From contig CALNAJ010000046.1 in assembly GCA_937874695.1 (NCBI GenBank), positions 13,513-77,512 on the forward strand: DNA of 64,000 nt, in the 5' to 3' direction. Every line of letters begins with the position of its first letter. Position 1 is the first letter of the stretch. This document shows positions 7,922 through 16,225 of this stretch, piece by piece. The translations under genes and the position numbers were made by a program. The DNA is from an uncultured Lactobacillus sp. Its GTDB lineage: Bacteria; Bacillota; Bacilli; Lactobacillales; Lactobacillaceae. The notes beneath the pieces were generated by a model. The model was given only the letters and a program-made list of their open reading frames with translations, was not told the origin of the DNA and did no database searches.

Positions 7922-8668
7922 TCATTTCTGATAAATGAAGACGATGTTCGTCGCGGTCGATCGTTCTGCCGAGTAGGTCCAATCCGGGTGGTCGAATTGG
8001 GGCACGGCAGCGACCGTAGTCACTTGGTGTTCCGCCAGGTACCGGACCATCGCGCCACGGGCCATCTTGGCGAGGGTCGCCTTGGTTTTCAATTGGCCAG
8101 CGACGAGACTGCCAAAGGTGACGGTGACCATGGATTGTTGCGGCGCCAGATAGGGCGTAATCGTTTTGGCGTATTCCTGCGACGCGAGATTGATGATGAG
8201 TTCCGGTGTTGGCGTTAGCGCGCGGTAGAGACGGTCACCCCAGAAGGCATAGAGGGTGGGTGTTCCAGCTACAGCAAGCTTGGATTGCATTTCCAAACGG
8301 TAGGGGACGATGCCATCAAATGGCCGCAAAATGCCGTAAAAACCGGAGAGAATCCGTAAGTTATCGCGGACGTAATCCAGCGCGGGTGCGGTGAAGAGGT
8401 CGGGGGCCATGTATTGATATTGAATGCCACTAAAGGCCAACAATGCCGGCGTGAGTTGGCGATCCAAATCGAGCCGTTGTAGCCAATCGTAGTTGGGTTG
8501 CGCCAACTTGTCGCTGCAGTGCCAGAGGGTTTTGGCCTGTGAGTAGGTGAGTTGTCGTAGCTGATCTAAGATTTGGTGGGTGGCCGCTAGGTACTGAGGA
8601 ACGCCGTCGTAAGCGAAGGTGTCGGTATCGATGACCATCTTCTTAGCGGGGGCGATGATGATTTTCAT
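7922..8668 (-). CDS. yaaA: YaaA family peroxide stress protein (DUF328)
   Basis: 248 residues. MKIIIAPAKKM at the start, then AFSGIQYQYMAPDLF and LRILSGFYGILRPFDGIVPYRLEM, are the hallmarks of the YaaA/DUF328 family. In E. coli YaaA limits free iron and hydrogen-peroxide damage and binds DNA; the lactobacillar protein is assigned by family only. It is monocistronic. The nearby OsmC pair means two oxidative-stress functions lie within 2 kb. Confidence 0.88.
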   Translation of the reverse strand: MKIIIAPAKKMVIDTDTFAYDGVPQYLAATHQILDQLRQLTYSQAKTLWHCSDKLAQPNYDWLQRLDLDRQLTPALLAFSGIQYQYMAPDLFTAPALDYVRDNLRILSGFYGILRPFDGIVPYRLEMQSKLAVAGTPTLYAFWGDRLYRALTPTPELIINLASQEYAKTITPYLAPQQSMVTVTFGSLVAGQLKTKATLAKMARGAMVRYLAEHQVTTVAAVPQFDHPDWTYSAERSTATNIVFIYQK

Positions 8669-8762
8669 GGCAAACGAGGCCTTCTTTCGGAGTGATTAGA
8701 GTTCAAGCATAGCATAGTGCCAGTATTTTGGGGAATAGTTCGTATGTGTTTTTGGACACAAT

Positions 8763-8792
8763 AAAAGAGCTCAGACCTGCGTCCAAGCTCTT
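8763..8792 (-). terminator. Terminator of the GH30 gene
   Basis: AAGAGCT pairs with AGCTCTT; on the minus strand the hairpin is followed by TTTTATT. Confidence 0.75.
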
Positions 8793-8820
8793 CAAAGAGG
8801 TGTTCATAAATTCAAAATCA

Positions 8821-10371
8821 CTAGACGAGTTGACTGCCCTCACTTTGACCAGGGGCCACGTCGTCGTGGTTAGCTGGGGTTGGGTTCAGGGGGAACTCAT
8901 CGTCGGTTGGGATGGTCGTCGTGTTAATGGCGTCATCCGACTTGTGCAACGTGATTGTCCCGTAAGCGGGAACGGTTGCGATTTGCCAATTGTTGCCATC
9001 GCCATTGACCGTCACAGCTGCCTTGATTGGCGTGTCCGTTGGGTTGTAGAGGTGGGCAACAATGTCGCCGTTAGTGCCCAAGAAGGCTACGGAGCCGAGG
9101 CTACCGGTGTACCCATCCTTGGTGTAGTTGGTTGAGCCAATGACCTTGGAGCCGGTTGGGACGTCTTGCCCGAAGTTTCTGAGCATGAAGTATTCGAGGT
9201 TCCGTTGAACTTTCCCGGTGGTGTGGTCGATGGTGACGACCCCTTCACGACCGGTGGAGTCGGCGGCGTTTGGCAAGCCCCGTTCGTCCAGTGCCAGGTT
9301 CCACAGCGTGATCATGTTCAAGCCGTTGTGAACCAACCAGTTGCCAATGATTCCGAACATGATATGGGCACTTTCCTCGGGATCGTCGGTCATCATGCAA
9401 CGCCGTTCCGTCATGACCACATCCCAGTTGGGGTAGGTCCGGTTTGCGTGGTACATGTTTTCAAATGGCCCGGAGTAGGTGTGGACGGCCAGACCGTCAA
9501 AGGCAGCTGCCTCGGCAGGGGTGACTTCTTCTTCGATTGGCTTGGTCAAGGCGTGGAAACTGTCATCCAGCAGGTACAGCTTGGTATCTGGAAAGGCCCG
9601 GTTCAGCGCTGGTCGGAGATACTTGTAGCCGAAGCTAGCCAATTCTGGCACCGTCCAGATCATAGCTGGCCAGTGAGCGGCGTTTGAGGGTTCGTTTTGA
9701 ATCGTCAAACCGTAGATGGGAATGCCCAGCTTTTGATATTCTTCGATGTAGCGAATGAAGTATTGCGCATAGATGTATTCGAAGCGGTTCTCTTCGGTAT
9801 AGCCGTTGCCGGTAAATTCGCCGAAGCGTAAGTGGCCTCCGTGGGTCAGGTGACCGGTATTCTTCATCCAAGCCGGACCAGACCAAGGCGAAGCGATGAT
9901 CTTCAGTGCGGGGTTGATCGTCAAGATTTCTTGGAGCACGGGTACGATGTTCTTCAGGTCCTTGGTAGCGTCCGGTGCGCCGGGTTCACCCTCACCAATG
10001 GAGAAGTGTTCCAGCTTGTTGTCGTGTTCGCCATAAGGCATATCGTCGTAAGTATAGTAGTCTTGACTCTGGAAGTCACAGGAGCCCAAAGGTACCCGGA
10101 CACTGGAGAAGCCACCTTGTGCGGGATCAAAGAGTTCGGTCAACAGGTCGTGTCGTTGCTTGGCGTCCATGTCCTGCCACAACAGGTGAGCAGCGGAGTC
10201 GGTAATGGCGGCCCCAGCACCTTTCCAGTCCTGATGTTTGTCTGTAGGATCGATCACGATCTTCTTGGCATCAGCGATGTCGGTTTGATAATCTGGGGTG
10301 GCTAACGGTTCGCGCCGTTGGGTCAGATCACCAGAAGTTGTGGTCCAAAATTCATTTTTAAATTTTCTCAT
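8821..10371 (-). CDS. Glycoside hydrolase family 30 (glucosylceramidase-like)
   Basis: 516 residues, no signal peptide, so probably cytoplasmic. GH30 hallmarks are the acid/base Glu227 in TIQNEP and the nucleophile Glu322 in VVMTERR, with WSGPAWMKNTGHL near 163-175. A C-terminal beta domain ends in a Pro/Asp-rich tail. The family hydrolyses beta-glucosides, beta-xylosides or glucosylceramide. A cytosolic lactobacillar enzyme more likely acts on imported glycosides; the substrate is not readable. An AraC-type regulator is divergent, and a cre-like site lies between them. Confidence 0.9.
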   Translation of the reverse strand: MRKFKNEFWTTTSGDLTQRREPLATPDYQTDIADAKKIVIDPTDKHQDWKGAGAAITDSAAHLLWQDMDAKQRHDLLTELFDPAQGGFSSVRVPLGSCDFQSQDYYTYDDMPYGEHDNKLEHFSIGEGEPGAPDATKDLKNIVPVLQEILTINPALKIIASPWSGPAWMKNTGHLTHGGHLRFGEFTGNGYTEENRFEYIYAQYFIRYIEEYQKLGIPIYGLTIQNEPSNAAHWPAMIWTVPELASFGYKYLRPALNRAFPDTKLYLLDDSFHALTKPIEEEVTPAEAAAFDGLAVHTYSGPFENMYHANRTYPNWDVVMTERRCMMTDDPEESAHIMFGIIGNWLVHNGLNMITLWNLALDERGLPNAADSTGREGVVTIDHTTGKVQRNLEYFMLRNFGQDVPTGSKVIGSTNYTKDGYTGSLGSVAFLGTNGDIVAHLYNPTDTPIKAAVTVNGDGNNWQIATVPAYGTITLHKSDDAINTTTIPTDDEFPLNPTPANHDDVAPGQSEGSQLV

Positions 10372-10460
10372 AACTAAACTGCCTCCAATAAGACTTGATT
10401 GGTATGAAATTAATCGTCACTAGGGATAAAACCCCAGTCGTTCAGCGCCCTTACCCTCTT

Positions 10461-10476
10461 ATCGTAACCGCTTACA
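10461..10476 (-). promoter_or_regulatory. cre-like site between GH30 and its regulator
   Basis: ATCGTAACCGCTTACA fits the cre consensus except for one base. It is about 90 bp upstream of the GH30 start. Confidence 0.5.
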
Positions 10477-10599
10477 GTGAATTCGTCTATGGCAATTACC
10501 ACCCTCAATTTGTCCAAATGGCAACTAAAAGGATTGCCGACGAGTGAATTAGCTGGTAGGCTGGGACTGTAGCAGTTTTAGTCGAGAAAGGACGAGACC

Positions 10600-11463
10600 A
10601 TGGCGCAACAACAGCTTTTCCAGACAATTGAATCAAACATCTACCTGTATGGTGGGCATTTCCAGCGAAACTTTCCCAGCTGGCACTATCCGCGCGAACA
10701 GCATCAGTTGTTTGAACTGATTGCCGTCATGCAGGGGAGTGTCACCATGTTTATGGGGGCTAGTCGGCGGGTGATCTCGGCTGGCGAAGCGGTGATCATC
10801 ACGCCGGAAACACCACATGAGAGCTTTAACTTCAGCGGTGACCGGTTGCAGTTTTTCTGTTTTCACTTTAACGTGGGTGATCTGGATCTGAAGACGCGGA
10901 TCATTAAGAATCTGGGGAACGTGGTGATTCCCGCCGATTCCGTGGTCAGTCAGGCTGCTCGCAAGCTGATTCAATCAATCGTGGTCTTGGAGGAAGCGAA
11001 CGTTCAGGCAACCGAACGAAAATTTCGGCTGGAGATTTTCTTTCTGGACTTCATGATTGCTTTGTCCAAGTCACAACCGGTGGTGACGACCACACAGGAG
11101 TACCCGGAGCGTGAAGTCATCTTGGCTCAGAAGTTGGCCAGTGGTCTGTTTGCTGAGGATACTACGCGCCGGACTTTCCAAGCGGTGTGCGCACATCGCA
11201 ACATTAGTACCACGTATGGTCACCGGATTTTTAAGAAAATCTACGGGGTCACGCCGACCGAATACGCCAAGGAACGTCAGTTTAGCCGGGCGAAAGGCCT
11301 CTTGGAAATTGGGGAGAACTCGATCGAAGCGATTGCCCTCCAGATGAAGTTCAGTAGTCAGGCCAGCTTCAGCAAGCAATTCAAGCAGTGGTCGGGGATG
11401 ACCCCGAGTGCGTTTCGCAAGACGCAGAAACGGGAACGTCATTCGGCAGATTATCTCATCTAG
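10600..11463 (+). CDS. AraC family transcriptional regulator with cupin sensor
   Basis: 287 residues. Residues ~25-100 form an AraC-type cupin (HQLFELIAVMQGSVTMFMG, AVIITPETPHE). Residues ~190-275 are the double helix-turn-helix (HRIFKKIYGVTPTEYAKERQ, then IALQMKFSSQASFSKQFKQW). It is divergent from the GH30 gene and is most simply its activator, responding to a glycoside or sugar. A GAAAGGA ribosome binding site precedes the ATG. Confidence 0.88.
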   Translation: MAQQQLFQTIESNIYLYGGHFQRNFPSWHYPREQHQLFELIAVMQGSVTMFMGASRRVISAGEAVIITPETPHESFNFSGDRLQFFCFHFNVGDLDLKTRIIKNLGNVVIPADSVVSQAARKLIQSIVVLEEANVQATERKFRLEIFFLDFMIALSKSQPVVTTTQEYPEREVILAQKLASGLFAEDTTRRTFQAVCAHRNISTTYGHRIFKKIYGVTPTEYAKERQFSRAKGLLEIGENSIEAIALQMKFSSQASFSKQFKQWSGMTPSAFRKTQKRERHSADYLI

Positions 11464-11465
11464 GA

Positions 11466-11481
11466 TGTTTCACATGAAACA
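11466..11481. repeat. parS-like 16-mer, copy 2
   Basis: TGTTTCACATGAAACA, the reverse-complement form of copy 1, 2 bp after the araC stop codon. Confidence 0.6.
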
Positions 11482-11491
11482 TTTGGGCAAC

Positions 11492-11518
11492 AAAAAGGGC
11501 GGCTAGTTACAGTCGCCC
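11492..11518 (-). terminator. Terminator of the aldo-keto reductase gene
   Basis: Read on the minus strand, GGGCGACTG...AGCCGCCC forms a short stem and TTTTTG follows. Confidence 0.65.
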
Positions 11519-11531
11519 ATCAAGCGTGGAT

Positions 11532-12509
11532 TTACCACATGTATTCAATTGGATCTTTAATGTACTTGTCGTAAACGTCCGTGACGATGGCCATTTGGTC
11601 ACTCGTTAGTGGCTTTACTTCAGCGGCACTCGTATTCCGTTCGATTTGATTAGGGGTGCTGGCACCAGGAATGACGGCTGAAACGGCGTCAAACATCAGG
11701 ATATAACGCAAGGCGGTAGCGGCCAAATTGTCCGTCCCCAAGCGTTCCTTCAATTCATTAGCAGCCTTGACCCCGGTGAGGTAATCAACGCCGGAGAAGG
11801 TTTCACCCTTACTGAAGAGTTGACCATCACGGTTGTTTGTCCGGTGGTCTTGCGGGCCAAAGCTTGTGTCTGCGGTGAACTTACCGGTGAGTAAGCCACT
11901 AGCCAAAGGTACCCGAGCCAAGATCCCAACGTTGGCCTTCTTGGCTAAGTCGAAGAATAACTTGGCTGGCCGTAAGCGGAACATGTTAAAGATGATTTCA
12001 ACACTGGAAATATCGTAGTCCAGGGACTTGATAGCTTCCTCAACGCGTTCAACGCTGACCCCATAGTTGGCGATTTTACCTTCTTTTTTGAGGTCGTCCA
12101 AGGTTTTGAACGTTTCTGGTTGGTAGTAGATGCTCATTGGCGGACAATGTAGTAAGACTTGATCGAGAGAGTCGACTTGCATGTTTTGCAAAGATTCTTC
12201 GACGTATCGTCTGATGAATTTAGGACTGAAATGTTCCTCAGAAAGGGGCATTTCTTTTCTACCGACCTTGGTTGAGTAGTGCACATCGGGGTGGCGCTTG
12301 ATGAATTGGCCAATGACCTTTTCGCTCAGGCCGTCCTGATAGCCATCGGCGGTATCAAAGAAGTTAACGCCGTGGTCATAAGCGGCTTCCAGAGTATCCA
12401 TGGCGTCCTTTTCGTCGAATGGGTCCCCCCATTTACCGCCTAGTTGCCAGGTGCCGAGTGAAACCTCGCTAATGTTAAAACCAGTTTTTCCTAATGTTCT
12501 AAATTCCAT
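11532..12509 (-). CDS. Aldo/keto reductase
   Basis: 325 residues. MEFRTLGKTGFNISEVSLGTW and the catalytic FFDTADGY region (Asp, Tyr), the STKVGRK lysine and a C-terminal NADPH-binding PGASTPNQIERN segment identify the AKR family. These enzymes reduce aldehydes and ketones with NADPH in the cytoplasm. The gene is divergent from a merR gene. Its promoter has a 19-bp spacer over a CTTGAAG dyad, the usual arrangement for MerR activation, so carbonyl or electrophile stress induction is likely. Confidence 0.9.
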   Translation of the reverse strand: MEFRTLGKTGFNISEVSLGTWQLGGKWGDPFDEKDAMDTLEAAYDHGVNFFDTADGYQDGLSEKVIGQFIKRHPDVHYSTKVGRKEMPLSEEHFSPKFIRRYVEESLQNMQVDSLDQVLLHCPPMSIYYQPETFKTLDDLKKEGKIANYGVSVERVEEAIKSLDYDISSVEIIFNMFRLRPAKLFFDLAKKANVGILARVPLASGLLTGKFTADTSFGPQDHRTNNRDGQLFSKGETFSGVDYLTGVKAANELKERLGTDNLAATALRYILMFDAVSAVIPGASTPNQIERNTSAAEVKPLTSDQMAIVTDVYDKYIKDPIEYMW

Positions 12510-12539
12510 AGTGGTTAACCTTCCCTTCTGAATATTTCA

Positions 12540-12570
12540 AGCATAGCACTTGAAGTACGCTTCAAGTAAA
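12540..12570 (-). promoter_or_regulatory. MerR-type promoter/operator of the aldo-keto reductase
   Basis: On the minus strand: -35 TTTACT, 19-bp spacer, -10 TATGCT. The spacer holds the 18-bp dyad CTTGAAGCGTACTTCAAG (12549-12566). The long spacer with a centred dyad is diagnostic of MerR-family control. Confidence 0.8.
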
Positions 12571-12603
12571 GTTTTTTTATTAAATGAATAGGACTGGTAT
12601 AAG

Positions 12604-13020
12604 ATGACAGAATTAACGATTTCAGAAGTCGCCAAGCAGTATGATCTAGCCCCGTCGACACTGCGTTACTATGAACGATTAGGGTTGATTCCCAATGTTC
12701 AACAGAAGGGGAATCATCGCGTTTACAACGAAGCGAATCTTGAAAAGTTGAATAGTATCGTCTGCTTCAAGAATTCTGGGATGAGTATGAGTGAGTTGCA
12801 AGAACTCCTGAGTTACCAAGAGACCGGTACCGATTTGGATAAAATCTTGGCGATATTAAATGAGCACGAAGTTGAAGTGGCCCAGCAATTGGCTCAGCTT
12901 GAAAAGTACCACCGACACATTACCCAGAAGGTGGCCTTTTATTCCGCGATTAAACAGGCCGAGATTGCGGGGGAGCCGCGGCCGGATTGGGCTGATTATA
13001 AGCCTGGTGATGAGGTTTAG
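12604..13020 (+). CDS. MerR family transcriptional regulator
   Basis: 138 residues with the MerR HTH (ISEVAKQYDLAPSTLRYYERLGL), wing, and a C-terminal coiled coil (residues ~80-120). The only Cys, Cys54 in IVCFKNSGM, is at a position comparable to the conserved thiol of NmlR/AdhR-type MerR proteins that sense aldehydes (comparison from family knowledge). It is divergent from the aldo-keto reductase, and the CTTGAAG dyad between them is its likely operator. No metal-binding cysteine pair is present. Confidence 0.9.
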   Translation: MTELTISEVAKQYDLAPSTLRYYERLGLIPNVQQKGNHRVYNEANLEKLNSIVCFKNSGMSMSELQELLSYQETGTDLDKILAILNEHEVEVAQQLAQLEKYHRHITQKVAFYSAIKQAEIAGEPRPDWADYKPGDEV

Positions 13021-13059
13021 TATCATTGATGTTGGGCGTTAGTAGTGGTAGTTATTTTG

Positions 13060-13450
13060 GTTTAGAGAGCTAGACTTTCTCTCGCCGAGATATCCGGAAA
13101 TATGCGGCTTCCAAAACGTGCTCAGTCGGGCAGGTCCCTGCGCTTATCTACGTTAATGCTCAGGACCTACCGCCCGCCTTCACACTCTGGTCGAAACGAG
13201 TTCCGCAAGGCAGGTTCTTCCGCTTAGAAAGCTAAGAGCTCCTGTCCGACGTAGTTGTTAGTGATTATTCGAGTTTAGAGAGCTAGACTTTCTCTCGCCA
13301 GAATATTTGGGAAATATGCAGCCTCTGAAACGAGTTCCGCAAACCAGACTCCTGCGCTTAGAAAGCTAAGTGACTCCTGCTCGGCGAGGCCGAACAGAAG
13401 CCCCTTAGCTCCCTAATGCTCAGAATCTAAGCGGCTTGCTTCACTCTCTG
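13060..13450. repeat. Intergenic repeat block, order A1-C1-B1-A2-B2-C2
   Basis: No gene is seen from 13021 to 13593. A 27-bp segment starting GTTTAGAGAGCTAGAC is identical at 13060-13086 and 13273-13299 and stays similar for ~60 bp. Segment B (from AACGAGTTCCGCAA to AGAAAGCTAAG and CTCCTG) occurs at about 13194-13252 and 13327-13388. Segment C (TAATGCTCAG ... TTCAC) occurs at about 13152-13190 and 13411-13448. Many parts can fold, for example GAGAG/CTCTC in each A unit. Confidence 0.7.
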
Positions 13451-13453
13451 TAC

Positions 13454-13486
13454 AAAAAAGCCATCCCGCGTTCTACTCGGGATGGC
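13454..13486 (-). terminator. Terminator on the minus strand
   Basis: GCCATCCCG pairs with CGGGATGGC; six T follow on the minus strand. It ends the MFS transcript or the candidate small RNA. Confidence 0.9.
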
Positions 13487-13556
13487 AGTGGTGAGGTGCG
13501 GCGACCTTCTGAATGCTTGCGCACCGATCGCGTACCCCCACCTTGGTTTGGCACCA
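13454..13556 (-). ncRNA. Candidate ~100-nt small RNA downstream of the MFS gene
   Basis: Directly after the MFS stop codon the minus strand has TTGACT (13591-13586), a 17-bp spacer and GATACT (13568-13563). A strong terminator lies ~100 nt further on. The RNA would contain a stem GGTGCG/CGCACC and no clear reading frame. It could instead be only a long 3' UTR. Confidence 0.45.
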
Positions 13557-13562
13557 TTGGAT

Positions 13563-13591
13563 AGTATCGCACGGGTGCTGCGGGAAGTCAA
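13563..13591 (-). promoter_or_regulatory. Promoter of the candidate small RNA
   Basis: TTGACT and GATACT with an ideal 17-bp spacer, immediately after the TAA of the upstream gene. Confidence 0.5.
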
Positions 13592-13593
13592 CC

Positions 13594-14967
13594 TTAATCG
13601 ATTTCGCGAATCGTCATGAGCTTGACCGATACGCCCAGGGCGATGACCAGGAAGACCAGACACATGGTGAAACCAGCCTGAATCCCCATTTGTGGGGCGT
13701 TGGGATGGGTCGTGAAGAACTTAGTCGCTAAGTTGATCGTGGCGATGATAATCGCGGTCCCAAACGAGCCGGAAATCTGGCGGAGCGTGTTAAACGTCGC
13801 GACACCGTCAGCCACTAACCGGTTGGGGAGGTGGGTCAGCGCGTGTGTTTGAATCGGAATTAAGATCAAGACGAGTCCCAACTGTCGAATCGTCTGGCCA
13901 ACCGTTAACATGACCACGGAAGCATTGACGTCAATGAACGCCTGCATGATGGTCCCAAAGCAGTCGATCAGCAGGCCGGCCGTCACAATTCGCCGCACGG
14001 GGTAACGGTCGTAGAGTCGCCCACTAATCGGTGACATGATTCCCGTTAGACACGCGCCGGGTAACAGCGCAATTCCAGAAATGATCGGACTTTGATGCAT
14101 GATTGACTGGATCAAGAGGGGCAGCAGAATCGTGTTCCCATACATGGTGGCCACAATCAACGCGTTGAGGGTGGTGGCCGTGGTGAACTGAACGCTCTTG
14201 AAAATTTTAGGATTGATCAAGGGGTTCTTACTATGTAGTTGTTGCCGGATGAAGATGATGGTGAGGATCAGGCCGATGATAAAAGGGACCACGACAAATG
14301 GGGAGACCAGTGAGTATTGGCCCACATTTGAGAAGCTCCATAACAGGCCTAATGCACCGAAACTAACGAGAAACAGGCCCCAGCGATCCAGGGTCGGCGA
14401 TTCATTCGTGGGCACACTTGGCAGGTAGAAGTAGGCCAAGATGAGGTCCAGCAGGATGAAGGGGAGCACCAGGATGAACAGGTATCGCCACGACATGTAA
14501 GTCAGGATGACCCCGGACAATGTCGGCCCTATAATAGGAGAAAAGTTGAAGGCGAGGCCCACGATACCCATGACCGCACCCTTCTTAGTGGGCGCGGCGT
14601 AGCGAATTGCCAAGATATTGACCAGCGGCATCATGACGCCCGACCCGGTGGCTTGAATCATGCGGCCGAGAATCAACATCCAGAAACTCTGTGCCAGACT
14701 GCCTAGTAGTGTTCCAATTAGAAAGATAACGGAAAACAGAATGAACAGTCTGCGAAACGTAAACTTTTTAATCAGGTAGGCACTGACAGGAATCATCATC
14801 GCACTCACCAGCATGTAGCCGTTGCTGATCCACTGGACGGTGGAGGAGTTGACGTGAAACACGGTCATGAACGTTGGTAACGCCACGTTCATCAGAGTGG
14901 AACATAGGATGCCGAAGAAAGTGCCAAATACCATGATAAATAACGAATGCTTAATTTCCTTTGACAT
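13594..14967 (-). CDS. MFS multidrug exporter, DHA2 (14-TM) family
   Basis: 457 residues from ATG 14967, which follows AGAAGG; an upstream in-frame start has no ribosome binding site. About 14 membrane segments are seen. LGRMIQATGSGVMMPLVNI matches DHA2 motif C-like sequences, and WISNGYMLVSAMMIP sits in TM2. Members export drugs or organic cations by proton antiport. The C-terminus is short and charged (VKLMTIREID). It is monocistronic. Substrate unknown. Confidence 0.88.
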   Translation of the reverse strand: MSKEIKHSLFIMVFGTFFGILCSTLMNVALPTFMTVFHVNSSTVQWISNGYMLVSAMMIPVSAYLIKKFTFRRLFILFSVIFLIGTLLGSLAQSFWMLILGRMIQATGSGVMMPLVNILAIRYAAPTKKGAVMGIVGLAFNFSPIIGPTLSGVILTYMSWRYLFILVLPFILLDLILAYFYLPSVPTNESPTLDRWGLFLVSFGALGLLWSFSNVGQYSLVSPFVVVPFIIGLILTIIFIRQQLHSKNPLINPKIFKSVQFTTATTLNALIVATMYGNTILLPLLIQSIMHQSPIISGIALLPGACLTGIMSPISGRLYDRYPVRRIVTAGLLIDCFGTIMQAFIDVNASVVMLTVGQTIRQLGLVLILIPIQTHALTHLPNRLVADGVATFNTLRQISGSFGTAIIIATINLATKFFTTHPNAPQMGIQAGFTMCLVFLVIALGVSVKLMTIREID

Positions 14968-15157
14968 TAAACGGCCTTCTATTCTATTAAAATTGCACAA
15001 CTTCTCCAATGATACTGATAATTGTGAGGTTAGTCAATTGGTCTAGGCAACTCATATTTGCGAGAAGTCTTGCGAGCACGCCTTTCAGAAAATATAAGCA
15101 GAAGATAATCGCCATCGCGACTACTTATTCACACCCTTTACGCTTTTGTGAAAACAT

Positions 15158-15173
15158 TTGAAAGCGTTTACAC
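15158..15173 (+). promoter_or_regulatory. cre site upstream of ribokinase
   Basis: TTGAAAGCGTTTACAC contains the full 14-bp cre core TGAAAGCGTTTACA, 45 bp before the start codon. Confidence 0.7.
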
Positions 15174-15217
15174 AACGGGCGATTTGTGTTAGTTTAGAAA
15201 TAAAGAGGTGTCCAGGT

Positions 15218-16141
15218 ATGAAAAAAAGTGATGTGTTAGTAATTGGGTCAAACATGATTGATCTCATGACGTATATTAAGCGCATGCCGGTGGCGGGCGA
15301 AACCGTTGAGGCCGATGACTTCTCGATGGGTTTTGGCGGTAAAGGCGCGAACCAAGCCGTGGCCGCAGCCCGGTTAGGTGCCCAGGTCAGCTTCATCTCG
15401 ATGGTTGGGAATGATAGCTTCGGGGAACAGCAACTGGCCAACTTCAAAGCCGCAAACATTGATGTGTCTGGCGTTGGTGTCGGTCATAAGAACAGTGGTG
15501 CCGCACCGATCTTCGTGGACCCAACGGCTGACAACCGCATTCTCATCGTCAAGGGGGCCAACAGCGAGTTAACACCGGCCGTTTTGGATGAGCATCTCGA
15601 TATGATTCAGAATACGAAACTGATTGTGTTACAGCAGGAAATTCCGCTGGAAACTAATTATCATGCCATCGACTTGGCCAACCAGTATGGCGTGCCAGTC
15701 CTTCTAAATCCGGCACCGGCCAACAAGCAACTCGATATGGAACACGTGCGGCGGGTAGATTTCTTCTCGCCAAACGAAACGGAATTGGCAACGTTGACCG
15801 GCTTACCAACGGAATCCATGGATGAAATATCGCGGGCCGCACAACGTCTGGTCGATATGGGCGTGAAGAACGTGCTGGTCACGATTGGGTCTCGGGGCGT
15901 GCTATGGGTCAGTGCCACGACGAGTCAGCTGATTGACGCGGTTAAAGTTGATGCGGTCGACACCACCGGTGCGGGCGATTCCTTCATTGGGTCATTTGCC
16001 AATTACTACGCTCAGGGTGAGACCGTACCAAAGGCGTTACGGCATGCCAATGAATATGCCGCTATCACCGTGATGCGGCGGGGGACGCAGAAGTCCTATC
16101 CAACCGCTGAAGAAGTCGCGGCGATGTATCAACCGAGTTAA
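15218..16141 (+). CDS. rbsK: Ribokinase (PfkB family)
   Basis: 307 residues from ATG 15218, 7 nt after AGAGGTG; an in-frame ATG 60 bp upstream lacks a site. PfkB signature 1 is GGKGANQAVAAARLGAQ and signature 2 is DTTGAGDSFIGSF with the catalytic Asp. The protein phosphorylates ribose to ribose 5-phosphate, feeding the pentose phosphate or phosphoketolase route. No ribose transporter or rbsD is adjacent, so it stands alone here. The upstream cre site points to glucose repression. Confidence 0.9.
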   Translation: MKKSDVLVIGSNMIDLMTYIKRMPVAGETVEADDFSMGFGGKGANQAVAAARLGAQVSFISMVGNDSFGEQQLANFKAANIDVSGVGVGHKNSGAAPIFVDPTADNRILIVKGANSELTPAVLDEHLDMIQNTKLIVLQQEIPLETNYHAIDLANQYGVPVLLNPAPANKQLDMEHVRRVDFFSPNETELATLTGLPTESMDEISRAAQRLVDMGVKNVLVTIGSRGVLWVSATTSQLIDAVKVDAVDTTGAGDSFIGSFANYYAQGETVPKALRHANEYAAITVMRRGTQKSYPTAEEVAAMYQPS

Positions 16142-16164
16142 TGAACAACTAATTTGTCTAATTA

Positions 16165-16205
16165 AAATGAGTGGCCGACCAGGTCTGACTGGTCGGCCAC
16201 TTTAA
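16165..16205. terminator. Bidirectional terminator between rbsK and an araC gene
   Basis: AGTGGCCGACCAG pairs with CTGGTCGGCCACT, with A and T runs on both sides. Confidence 0.9.
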
Positions 16206-16225
16206 TTATTATTTGCTATTAATAA

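Noticed and set aside
8821..10371. Several long plus-strand frames inside the GH30 gene
   Set aside because: They are shadows of the well-supported minus-strand enzyme: no ribosome binding sites and no family features.
13060..13450. CRISPR array
   Set aside because: The repeats are only duplicated, of unequal spacing and order, with no cas genes; they are not a regular array.
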